A stretch of DNA of 38,962 nucleotides from Lacticaseibacillus songhuajiangensis (lineage in GTDB: Bacteria > Bacillota > Bacilli > Lactobacillales > Lactobacillaceae). This document shows positions 7,895 to 15,130 of this stretch, piece by piece; position 1 is the stretch's first letter, and every line of letters begins with the position of its first letter. Where the stretch lies: contig NZ_RHNR01000024.1 in the NCBI RefSeq assembly GCF_003946025.1, forward strand, positions 1 through 38,962. The letters run 5' to 3'. A program made the position numbers and the translations under genes. The notes below the pieces were generated by a model, which saw nothing but the letters and a program-made list of their open reading frames with translations, did not search any database and was not told the origin of the DNA.

Positions 7895-8491
7895 CTAAAA
7901 GTCATCCGCGCCCGTAAACCCCGTCTTATCCGCTGCCGTAATCGGCCGCAACACCCGGCAAGGGTTGCCAGCGGCAATGACGCCACTGGGAATATCATGT
8001 GTGACCACACTGCCGGCACCAATAATGCTGTCGTCGCCAATCGTCACGCCAGGCAGAACGGTCACATTGCCGGCCAGCCAGCACCGATTGCCGATGGTGA
8101 TGGGTTTCGCGACGCAACCGCCCAGCTCCCGCTCCTTGGCGTCAAAGAGGTGATTGGCGGTGTAGAGACCCACCTTGGGGCCAAACAAGACGCGGTCACC
8201 GATGCTGACCTTGCCGGCATCCAAAATCACGCAGTCATAGTTGGCGTAAAAATGATCCCCAACGTGGATATTGCGGCCAAACTCACAGCGGAAGTTTGGA
8301 CTCACAACTGGTTCAAGGCCGGCACTACCAAACAGCTCACGCACTAAGTTTTCCTGGGCGGCTGCATCTTCTTCAGCGTTAAGCTGATTCGTCAGTCTTG
8401 TTGCCCGGTCACGCGTGGTAATCAGCTGTGGATCCAGGTCATTATACGGCTTGCCGCTGGCCATGTAGGCAAATTTTGCTTCTAAATTCAT
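7895..8491 (-). CDS. Maltose/galactoside O-acetyltransferase-like sugar acetyltransferase
   Basis: Left-handed beta-helix (hexapeptide repeat) acetyltransferase of the Maa/LacA type: acetyl-CoA-dependent acetylation of sugar hydroxyls. The N-terminal maltose acetyltransferase domain (YMASGKPYNDLDPQL) is followed by repeats such as VSIGDRVLFGP, ITIGNRCWLAGNVTVLPG and DSIIGAGSVVTHDIP; the catalytic His is likely in TANHLF near residue 115. 198 residues, full length. Its ATGA start overlaps the restored reading frame of the frameshifted DHFR-like gene, showing that the three genes 9777 to 7895 formed an operon. Confidence 0.9.
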   Translation of the reverse strand: MNLEAKFAYMASGKPYNDLDPQLITTRDRATRLTNQLNAEEDAAAQENLVRELFGSAGLEPVVSPNFRCEFGRNIHVGDHFYANYDCVILDAGKVSIGDRVLFGPKVGLYTANHLFDAKERELGGCVAKPITIGNRCWLAGNVTVLPGVTIGDDSIIGAGSVVTHDIPSGVIAAGNPCRVLRPITAADKTGFTGADDF

Positions 8492-9032
8492 TTCCCGTTT
8501 TCCTCCGTTAAGTCATTATTTCCCGGGTGATAACGCAGGTGTAATTCCACCAGCTCACCCATTTTGGTCGTATCGAGCAGTTCAAAATGACTGCGGTAAT
8601 CACCAGGTTCGAACAGACGCTTACCGCGGCCGAGCACGAATGGGGCAATCTGCACCCACCACTCGCTGATGAGCCCCGCTGCAGCAATTCGCTGACCAGC
8701 GCACCACCGCCGACAATCCAGATGCCCTTGCCCGGTTCGCGCTGCAACGCGCGCACAATTTGCACGGCATCGCCGCTGCGGTACTCAGCGCCCTTACGCG
8801 TTCGCGACAGCACGACCTTCTGCAAACCTGGGTAAAACGGCGCATCCCCCACCAGCGCGAGAGAAACGTCGTAAGTGACGCGGCCCATGACAAGAGTATC
8901 AATTTTGTGTTCAAAAGCACTATAAGTGTCAACTCCGGCAAGATTGCTATTTAGCAGCCACTGAATGTCATCGTGTTCGTCGGCCAGGTAACCGTCGAGG
9001 CTCATGGCACCGTAGAAATAAACTGGTCGCAT
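8488..9032 (-). pseudogene. Dihydrofolate reductase-family (RibD C-terminal-like) protein, frameshifted
   Basis: The N-terminal part (MRPVYFYGAMSLDGYLAD, then IDTLVMGRVTYDVSL, VVLSRT and GIWIVGGGALVSELLQ) is a clear DHFR/RibD-like fold that binds NADPH. After LLQRG the frame changes at a run of four C (8674-8677 on the + strand). One extra base would restore GLISEWWVQIAPFVLG and KRLFEPGDYRSHFELLDT, ending at the TGA at 8488-8490 that overlaps the next start as ATGA. Without correction a shifted tail runs on to 8508. The start at 9032 is chosen because AGGAG lies 8 nt upstream; 9059 has no good RBS. Could be a true mutation or a homopolymer sequencing error. Confidence 0.8.
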
Positions 9033-9045
9033 TGCGCTCTTCTCC

Positions 9046-9777
9046 TTACTGCACATCAATCGCCCCGGACGCCGTTTTTACCGTCAGCAGTGCGCCACTC
9101 GTAGCCCCAGCACTCAGGTGATGTTCAGCATGCCGCTTAACATGTGCAAAGCCGTCCACCTTAACACCACCGCTCGCCGACTGCGCATCGACCCGCCGCA
9201 GCCGCGTGTCCTTCAGTGTCAGCTTGACACTGCCGCTGGCTGTCGTCACCCGTGATGACTGGGCAAGTTCATTTGCGGTCAGCTTAACGGCGCTACTGTC
9301 GGCGCGAGCGGTGAGCTGCTTGGCCGTCAATTCACCACTAATACTGCCACTGGCACTGCGGACCGCGATTTTTTGCGCAGTAATATTTTGCAACTGAATC
9401 GCACCACTAGCCGTCTTAATACGTACAACACCTACGTAGTTAGCGGGCAGGTAAACTGTCATTTGAATTTTAGTTGGAAACAGGTGCTGTAGCGCCGTCA
9501 ACTTGGCAACGCCCTGTTTTTCGGTGACGGTCGTTGAATTATCAACTGTCGTTGCCGCTGCATACTTCACGTTGGCGGCCTGCTTAACCACCAGTTTTGC
9601 GCTGTTACTTTGCGCAACCCGCACATCCGCGTTGCGCGCATCGATGGTGACGTTGCGTGTTGGGGCGTAGGTGTCACGGCTGACGGTGGTCATGCCGTGG
9701 GCGGTGCTCAAATACAGCACACCGTAAAGTCCCGCTACTAAGAGAATAATTGCTGGAATCCAGAGTAATTTTTTCAT
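9046..9777 (-). CDS. Membrane-anchored DUF4097-type beta-repeat protein
   Basis: An N-terminal membrane segment or signal anchor (KKLLWIPAIILLVAGLYGVLYL) is followed by an extracytoplasmic beta-strand repeat domain with recurring TASGAI / SASGSI / TASGSV / SASGGV / TASGAI units about 20 residues apart. This pattern is typical of DUF4097 proteins, some of which (LiaX-like) act in cell-envelope stress responses. The start at 9777 is chosen for GGAGCGAAA upstream; 15 further residues are possible in frame. First gene of an operon with the DHFR-like gene (13-bp gap) and the sugar acetyltransferase. Precise role unknown. Confidence 0.75.
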   Translation of the reverse strand: MKKLLWIPAIILLVAGLYGVLYLSTAHGMTTVSRDTYAPTRNVTIDARNADVRVAQSNSAKLVVKQAANVKYAAATTVDNSTTVTEKQGVAKLTALQHLFPTKIQMTVYLPANYVGVVRIKTASGAIQLQNITAQKIAVRSASGSISGELTAKQLTARADSSAVKLTANELAQSSRVTTASGSVKLTLKDTRLRRVDAQSASGGVKVDGFAHVKRHAEHHLSAGATSGALLTVKTASGAIDVQ

Positions 9778-9840
9778 TATTTTCGCTCCACTTTTTGGTA
9801 ACTGCATCATAGCACGAAACACCCAGAATTCGCCGCTTTT

Positions 9841-9849
9841 TGGTACAAT
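9841..9849 (+). promoter_or_regulatory. Extended -10 promoter of the EIIC-like gene
   Basis: TGGTACAAT matches the extended -10 pattern TGnTAtAAT. No convincing -35 box is visible. It lies 18 nt before the start codon, with RBS GTGGAGG in between. Confidence 0.45.
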
Positions 9850-9867
9850 GGCCGTGGAGGATTCATT

Positions 9868-11007
9868 ATGAAAAAGTTGTTGCAGAATTATTTTAACAGC
9901 CGCTTTTACAGGGTACTCAACGCGACTTTTCAGCCCTTACTGCCGCTCATTCTGCTGGGCACGTGGGCGCGGGCCCTGCTCGTCAGCGTGTTTTCCCGTG
10001 ACGGCTTCTTCGCCCAGGTATTCAGCATCAAAAGTTGGTTCCCGGGCTACACACCCATTCGCCAAGGACTGACGATGCTCACGGCTTACAGTCTTGGCTT
10101 GCTGGGTCTCCTGACGGCCATCTTCGCCGCCCGCGCCATTGCCCGGCACAGTCCGACACTGGCCATGCTGGTTGCCGGCGTCGGATTTCTGGTGCTCAAC
10201 ACCACGCGTCTGGCAATGTTAGGACCAGGATTGGGCATGGCTGGCTTACTGCTCGGCCTGCTATTCGGGATGCTCGTGGGCTGGCTGCTCAATCTGCCCT
10301 GGCCACGGTTCACCGCGAGTCTCATCATCATCGTGACCGTTGCCATCCGGCTCGGGCTGAACGCCCTGGCCGTCGCCGAAATCAGTCCAACTTTTACCAG
10401 CGTCCCACACGGTGGCTCAGGGGTGTTACTGGGCGCGCTCGCCAACAGTGTCCTGAGCTGGTTTGGCCTGACACCACTCATCGATCCCTTATCGCCACTA
10501 CTGACGGGACCAACGGCAACGGCCAATCTCACCGCCACGCTAGCCCACAAAACGGTGCCGTTTCTCAGCACCATTGGCACGCTCTACCGCCCCTACGCAC
10601 TCTTCGGCGGTGTTGGCATGACGCTCGGCCTGCTCATCGCAATCCTGCTGTTTGACCACCGCCGTTCCAAGCGGCAGCTGGCAAAATGGAGCCTCGTCCC
10701 CGGCCTGGTCAACCTCAACTTGCCACTAGTGCTCGGCTACCCAATCCTGATTAACCCGCTGATGCTAATCCCGTTCACGCTTGCACCGCTGGCCTCCATG
10801 GCAATTGCCTGGGTCGCGCTGCACTTGCACCTCATGACCGCCGCGGTCTACCATGTCCCCGCAACCACGCCGGGACCCATGATTGCCTGGCTGGCCACCA
10901 ACGGCAATTGGCCCGCGCTCATCGTCGCTATGCTTTGTCTAGCCGCATCGGTCGCCATCTACTGGCCGTTTGTCAAAATGCTTGAGGAGGCGGATTGGGA
11001 TGCCTAA
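9868..11007 (+). CDS. PTS EIIC-like membrane protein, probably not a sugar transporter
   Basis: A polytopic membrane protein of 379 residues with about ten hydrophobic segments. The C-terminal part (VNLNLPLVLGYPILINPLMLIPF, about residues 285-307) aligns with the signature of cellobiose/lactose-type EIIC permeases, normally NEPxxFGxPIxxNP. The conserved glutamate of NEP, which contacts the sugar, is leucine here, and the protein is shorter than usual (about 430-450). No EIIA or EIIB gene is nearby. It overlaps the next gene, a DUF915 hydrolase, by 8 bases, so the two products probably work together. Family link moderately firm; loss of transport is inference. Confidence 0.7.
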   Translation: MKKLLQNYFNSRFYRVLNATFQPLLPLILLGTWARALLVSVFSRDGFFAQVFSIKSWFPGYTPIRQGLTMLTAYSLGLLGLLTAIFAARAIARHSPTLAMLVAGVGFLVLNTTRLAMLGPGLGMAGLLLGLLFGMLVGWLLNLPWPRFTASLIIIVTVAIRLGLNALAVAEISPTFTSVPHGGSGVLLGALANSVLSWFGLTPLIDPLSPLLTGPTATANLTATLAHKTVPFLSTIGTLYRPYALFGGVGMTLGLLIAILLFDHRRSKRQLAKWSLVPGLVNLNLPLVLGYPILINPLMLIPFTLAPLASMAIAWVALHLHLMTAAVYHVPATTPGPMIAWLATNGNWPALIVAMLCLAASVAIYWPFVKMLEEADWDA

Positions 11008-11890
11008 ATATGTCCGCACCATTTTGCTGAGCCTACTCGGTCTTGTCATCGCCGTCGGCCTGTTCATCCCCGCCACCACCTGGATGCGCGGTCAGGTTCA
11101 CAAGACGCAGGTCGTTCACGATTCGCGCATGGCGCCCGTCGTCTTAGTGCCCGGCAGCTCGGCGACGCAGAACCGCTTCAACAGTCTGATTACCACGCTC
11201 AACCAGCGCACGCGCGGTCACAGTCTGCTCAAGGTGACCGTTAAAACCGACGGCAGCATGACCTCCTCCGGCAGCATTGCCGCGCGCGACAATGAACCTT
11301 ATATCGTGGTCGCCTTCGAAAACAATAAGGATGGTTACAATAACATCAAGAAACAGGCCCGCTGGTTTAACGTGGCACTCAAGAAACTGGCCGCAACCTA
11401 CCATTTCAACCGTTTTAAGGGCATCGGTCACAGTAATGGTGGGCTCATCTGGACGCTTTTTCTTGAGAAATACTACGGCAGCGATTCAATGACCATTAGC
11501 GACCTGATGACCATCGGGACGCCCTACAACCTGGAAGAAAGTAATGCGAATAACCGCACCCAGATGCTGGTGGATCTCATCAAAGGGAAGAAAAAGTTGC
11601 CGACCAGCCTGACGGTTTACTCGCTAGCCGGCACCGCCACCTACAGCGGCGACGGCACCGTTCCACTATCCAGCGTGGAGAGTGGTAAGTACATTTTCCA
11701 AAATCAGGTGAAACATTACACGCAAATCACCGTGTCCGGCGATGACGCCAGCCACTCTGATTTGCCGCAGAATCGCCAGATTGAAAGCTATATTCAGCAA
11801 TACATTCTGACGAATCCGAACCAGGCCGGCGTGCACGTGCCCACGGGCGGACAAGAACGCCCAGGTGTTGGGAGTGCACCAGGAGAATAA
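11000..11890 (+). CDS. DUF915 alpha/beta hydrolase, membrane anchored or secreted
   Basis: An N-terminal hydrophobic segment (TILLSLLGLVIAVGLFIPA) acts as signal or anchor, so the catalytic domain lies outside the membrane. Alpha/beta-hydrolase features: VVLVPGSSATQNRF, nucleophile elbow GIGHSNGGL (Ser), acid in YSGDGTVPLSS (Asp) and a C-terminal His in DDASHSDLP. This pattern fits the DUF915 family of secreted lipase/esterase-like proteins common in lactobacilli. The start at 11000 has GAGGAGG 9 nt upstream, inside the EIIC-like gene that it overlaps. The Pro/Gly-rich tail after residue 280 is low complexity. Substrate unknown. Confidence 0.85.
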   Translation: MPKYVRTILLSLLGLVIAVGLFIPATTWMRGQVHKTQVVHDSRMAPVVLVPGSSATQNRFNSLITTLNQRTRGHSLLKVTVKTDGSMTSSGSIAARDNEPYIVVAFENNKDGYNNIKKQARWFNVALKKLAATYHFNRFKGIGHSNGGLIWTLFLEKYYGSDSMTISDLMTIGTPYNLEESNANNRTQMLVDLIKGKKKLPTSLTVYSLAGTATYSGDGTVPLSSVESGKYIFQNQVKHYTQITVSGDDASHSDLPQNRQIESYIQQYILTNPNQAGVHVPTGGQERPGVGSAPGE

Positions 11891-11895
11891 AACAA

Positions 11896-11926
11896 AACCA
11901 CCGCGGTTAGTTCCGCGGTGGTTTTT
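11896..11926 (+). terminator. Terminator after the DUF915 gene
   Basis: Stem AACCACCGCGG / CCGCGGTGGTT with T5 tail, 6 nt after the stop codon. Confidence 0.9.
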
Positions 11927-12043
11927 GCGCCCACTGATCCGTTGTGAGTGCGCGGTCTTCATTTTGCAAATAAGTAATTCGAAATCGCTTTCAGTAACAC
12001 TGCTCGCATGCTACACTACCTGGGTAAATAGGAGGCGAAGGTC

Positions 12044-12772
12044 ATGAAAAAGTTGGGGACCATCATCGGTGTTAGTCTAACAATCCTCATGCTTGCCGGG
12101 TGCGGCAGCAAATCGGCAACGAGTAAGGACAGTTCCAGTAAAGCCACTAGCAGCAAGAAAGTGGCCAGCAAGAAGTCCAGCAGCAAAAAGAAACAATCAA
12201 GCAGTTCTTCCAGTAGTGCGCGGGCAAGCTCAAGTAGCTCAGCGTCTTCATCGGCCGTTGCAAGTAGTAGCGCGAGCAGCAGCCAGCAAGCCAGCACCGC
12301 AAGTAGTCGCACGCAGGGTAAGCAGTTAACCTTCAATGACCTGCGCGACAACCCAGATGCCATTCACATCTACTGGCAAGTCGAGGCCGCCTACGGGATG
12401 GCCAAACTGAGCGATTGGCAGCACCTGAAGTCTGCCAGCAGCAGTAACGTGATGAACATTGAATACGCACCAAGGTTGAACTTGGACGCCGACGACGCGG
12501 TCAAGGACGGGTTTGCATCGTGCGCGTTCTTCCTGGCCAGTGAAGGCGATGGGGACGTCTTTAAGGCGCAGCGCATCCCCCACGCCTACACAAGCGGTTC
12601 AACGGCAGGCGACACGGTGTTCCACTTCGGTTATCTCACCAATAACGGCTGGATGCTGAAGTATCACGAAGTGCAAGCCGTTTCGGTCAATAACGTCTTG
12701 CAGGTTGTGAATGCGCAAGGCGGCCAGGCTGCACTCGACCGCATTCAGTACACGAATATTTTGGACTACTAA
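12044..12772 (+). CDS. Ser/Lys-rich lipoprotein of unknown function
   Basis: Signal peptide with lipobox LAGC (Cys at about residue 20) predicts lipid attachment to the outer face of the membrane. Residues about 22-95 form a low-complexity Ser/Ala/Lys spacer (long SSSS and KKSSS runs), a typical flexible stalk crossing the wall. The C-terminal 145 residues (from LTFNDLRDNPDAIHIYWQ) look globular; I do not recognise the domain with confidence. RBS AGGAGG. Single gene between two terminators; a TACACT -10 box with an upstream TG lies at 12012-12017. Confidence 0.8.
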   Translation: MKKLGTIIGVSLTILMLAGCGSKSATSKDSSSKATSSKKVASKKSSSKKKQSSSSSSSARASSSSSASSSAVASSSASSSQQASTASSRTQGKQLTFNDLRDNPDAIHIYWQVEAAYGMAKLSDWQHLKSASSSNVMNIEYAPRLNLDADDAVKDGFASCAFFLASEGDGDVFKAQRIPHAYTSGSTAGDTVFHFGYLTNNGWMLKYHEVQAVSVNNVLQVVNAQGGQAALDRIQYTNILDY

Positions 12773-12789
12773 CACACTGCTCTAAAAAG

Positions 12790-12823
12790 AAACCACCGTG
12801 ATTGCAAACAATCACGGTGGTTT
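12790..12823. terminator. Terminator after the lipoprotein gene
   Basis: Stem AAACCACCGTGATTG / CAATCACGGTGGTTT, perfect over 15 bp with a 4-nt loop, then CTTT. Confidence 0.85.
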
Positions 12824-13005
12824 CTTTAGGCTCAATTCATTAATAATCATTTCGGAAATTCAGTCATTTTCTCCTAATCCCTCGCAAAAGAGACACCTTG
12901 CCCGCGCACTGTCTCATTTGGCACAAACCGCGCCGCATAGTTTCTATGCCCCGCGCCATTTCCCCCATATGATAAGCACATCAATATTCATCTGGAGGAA
13001 ACATG

Positions 13006-13833
13006 ATGACTGCTCAAATCAAAATTCACGTGTTGCACACCGGCCTCGTCAAGGTCGACCGCGCCCTGCCATTCCACGGCCTGTACCGCAACCCACTCGC
13101 CTTCACTGGTCTTTTCCGTTCGGAGAAGAATCAGGTGACGCTGCCCGTTTCAAGTCACTTGATCGAGCACCCCAAGGGACTGGTGCTCATCGATACCGGC
13201 TGGAACAAGCAGGTCCGGACAAGTAACTGGAAGGAACTGGGCCCGCAAGTACAAATCAACACCGGTTACCTGCCGACCGGCTGGGCCGTTGACGAGCGCC
13301 TCGCCGCACTGGGCTACCAGCCCGAAGACCTCGATTACGTTTTGCTCAGTCACCTGCACTGCGACCACGTCAGCGGTCTCAAACATGTCGCTGCTGCAAA
13401 ACACATTCTCGTGTCTGCACCCGAATGGCAAATTGCCAATCGCTTACCCCTAGTTTACCTGCCGCATGAATGGCGCGGCGTCGACGTTCAAACCTACCAG
13501 TACGCCAACACTGGCATTGGCCCCACCGGCGAAAGCTATGACGTCTTCGGCGACGGTAGCCTGCTGCAAGTGCGCACCGCCGGTCACGCCAACGGGATGT
13601 CCGCCACCCTGGTGCGCGGCAGCGATGGCAAGTACGTGCTCCTCGCCGCCGACGTGGGTTATGCGAACCGCTCGTGGGAAGACATGTTAACACCCGGCAT
13701 CTGCACTAGTCGCAAAGCCGCCATCACCAGTCTCGGTTGGGTCCGCGAGCAGGCACACAACAGCAACTGCATCGAAGCACTAGCTAATCACGATACCAAG
13801 ACGGACCCCCACGTCATCACACTTCCGTACTGA
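13006..13833 (+). CDS. MBL-fold metallo-hydrolase (AHL-lactonase-like subgroup)
   Basis: Metallo-beta-lactamase fold hydrolase with metal site HLHCDHVSG (residues about 104-112), third His in TAGHANGM (about 192), bridging Asp in LLAADVGYA and a late His in LANHDTKTDPH. The spacing H-x-H-x-D-H, H, D, H matches the dinuclear zinc site of AiiA-type lactonases, and 275 residues fits. This subgroup is broad, so quorum quenching is only one possibility. Start at 13006 leaves 7 nt to the GGAGG; the ATG at 13003 is equally in frame. The 3' end overlaps that of the convergent TetR gene by 17 bp. Confidence 0.85.
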   Translation: MTAQIKIHVLHTGLVKVDRALPFHGLYRNPLAFTGLFRSEKNQVTLPVSSHLIEHPKGLVLIDTGWNKQVRTSNWKELGPQVQINTGYLPTGWAVDERLAALGYQPEDLDYVLLSHLHCDHVSGLKHVAAAKHILVSAPEWQIANRLPLVYLPHEWRGVDVQTYQYANTGIGPTGESYDVFGDGSLLQVRTAGHANGMSATLVRGSDGKYVLLAADVGYANRSWEDMLTPGICTSRKAAITSLGWVREQAHNSNCIEALANHDTKTDPHVITLPY

Positions 13834-14353
13834 GAATATCGCGTACCAATCGGTTCATGAAGTGGGAGATCTCCGCAGCACTGCCATGCGCAAGCGCCCA
13901 GCTAATGGCGGTTAACGCTGTCGATGAATACAAGGCCAGTGCAAATGAGCGCGGAATCGTGAGTGTTTGCGGCAGAATTTGGTCGGCATGCATCGCGAAA
14001 CTATTCAAGTAACGTTCGCGCAGATCACCCTCGCGTTCATGCACCTGCAGCAAACGCGTAATGGCCGGCGCATCAGCCGCCAAACCTTGATACAGCAAAA
14101 TCAAAGGTTCATCATCGCTAATTTGCGTGACCCGCGCGGTAAGCAATTGCTCGAATTTAGCGGCGTAATCCCCAACCATCTCTGTTAGCAGGGCGTATTT
14201 ATCCGCGTAATGGTGATAGAAGGTACTGCGGCCCACCAGTGCTTGCGTGCAGATGTCATTGACCGTAACGTCGGCAAAATTTTGGCCCTCTAAACACGTC
14301 ACGAACCCGTTTTGAATGTCGCGCTTGGTCTTAAACTTACGCATATCTGTCAT
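13817..14353 (-). CDS. TetR/AcrR family transcriptional regulator
   Basis: A 178-residue TetR regulator with DNA-binding helices FADVTVNDICTQALVGRSTFYHHYADKYALL (about residues 26-56) and a helical C-terminal domain of the type found in DhaS-like regulators. Start ATG follows GGAGG by 7 nt. It is convergent with the MBL hydrolase, so its target is more likely itself or a gene elsewhere; the region upstream (14354-14642) is shared with the OhrR-like gene pointing away. Confidence 0.85.
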   Translation of the reverse strand: MTDMRKFKTKRDIQNGFVTCLEGQNFADVTVNDICTQALVGRSTFYHHYADKYALLTEMVGDYAAKFEQLLTARVTQISDDEPLILLYQGLAADAPAITRLLQVHEREGDLRERYLNSFAMHADQILPQTLTIPRSFALALYSSTALTAISWALAHGSAAEISHFMNRLVRDILSTEV

Positions 14354-14578
14354 GGCAAAGCCTCCAAATCATCATTACTGACAGTATAGACCGATAGCGT
14401 TCGTTGCGCTGCTTTCACGTTAACAAACACCCACTTCCAACACAGTTTTTCATGCCTGTGCCTCAGCGTTCCAATAACATTTTGCACTTGTTTCACAACA
14501 CTGGGCGCAAAACGTGCTGCAACCGCAACTATCCCCGCGCAATTGAATATCCAGCAACTCGCTCACCAGTTACCCATC

Positions 14579-14607
14579 TTGCAAGTTGTATCCCATGCGG
14601 CTATACT
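14579..14607 (+). promoter_or_regulatory. Promoter of the OhrR-like regulator
   Basis: TTGCAA, a 17-nt spacer and TATACT. The palindromic operator begins 9 nt downstream, over the predicted transcription start. Confidence 0.75.
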
Positions 14608-14615
14608 AAAGTCAA

Positions 14616-14625
14616 TCGTGCACGA
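14616..14625. promoter_or_regulatory. Candidate OhrR/MarR operator 1
   Basis: Perfect palindrome TCGTGCACGA inside the 13-mer AATCGTGCACGAC. The same 13-mer recurs upstream of the flavoprotein gene (15093-15105). It overlaps the predicted start of transcription of the regulator gene. Confidence 0.75.
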
Positions 14626-14642
14626 CTGATAAGGAGTAACTC

Positions 14643-15071
14643 ATGACCAACCATGTTAATCTGGCGAATCAATTATGTTTTAGTGTGTATAACGTCAACC
14701 GCTTATTCAATAAGTTCTACCAGGACGCCCTGACGGATTATGGTTTGACCTATCCGCAATACTTGCTACTCACCGTGTTGTGGAACGGCGATCACCGCGA
14801 ATTACGCGAGCTCGGTGCGGCGCTCAACCTCAATTCCAACACCTTAACGCCCCTGGTTAAACGCTTAGAGGCACATGGCTGGTTGCAGCGCAGTCATCCT
14901 AAAGACGATAAGCGCCGCTTGATTGTGAGCCTAACGACTCACGCCAAGGACAGTGAGGCCCCCATTCAGGCTGCGCTGGCAGACTGTTTGGGCAAATACC
15001 ACCTGACAGCAACGGACTATGAGCAAGCACTGCTCTTGAACCAGAAGTTAATCGCCGCCATGGAAGGATAG
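14643..15071 (+). CDS. MarR family regulator, OhrR-like peroxide/thiol sensor
   Basis: MarR winged-helix protein of 142 residues. Its N-terminus LANQLCFSVYNVNRLF closely follows OhrR, with Cys12 at the place of the peroxide-sensing Cys15 of Bacillus OhrR, and nearby tyrosines (Tyr16, Tyr26, YPQY). The winged helix spans NLNSNTLTPLVKRLEAHGWLQRSHPKDDKRRLIVSLT. A second Cys lies near residue 119 (ADCLGKYH). OhrR normally represses an organic-hydroperoxide reductase; here the neighbour 60 bp downstream is a disulfide-reductase-like flavoprotein. RBS AAGGAG. Two identical palindromes mark the likely targets. Confidence 0.87.
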   Translation: MTNHVNLANQLCFSVYNVNRLFNKFYQDALTDYGLTYPQYLLLTVLWNGDHRELRELGAALNLNSNTLTPLVKRLEAHGWLQRSHPKDDKRRLIVSLTTHAKDSEAPIQAALADCLGKYHLTATDYEQALLLNQKLIAAMEG

Positions 15072-15094
15072 ACGATTTACTTTTGCGCAATTAA

Positions 15095-15104
15095 TCGTGC
15101 ACGA
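15095..15104. promoter_or_regulatory. Candidate OhrR/MarR operator 2
   Basis: Second copy of TCGTGCACGA, inside the same 13-mer as at 14614-14626, in the 59-bp gap between the regulator and the flavoprotein gene. This suggests a second regulated promoter for the flavoprotein. Confidence 0.75.
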
Positions 15105-15130
15105 CCAAAAAAACAAACGGAGGCAACAAT

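Noticed and set aside
10035..10655. Long open frame overlapping the EIIC-like gene in another frame
   Set aside because: Its translation is Arg/His/Pro-rich low-quality sequence without RBS; it is a shadow of the GC-rich real gene.
13006..13833. Calling the MBL protein a quorum-quenching AHL lactonase
   Set aside because: The metal ligands fit, but the subgroup contains many other hydrolases and there is no context for AHL signalling.
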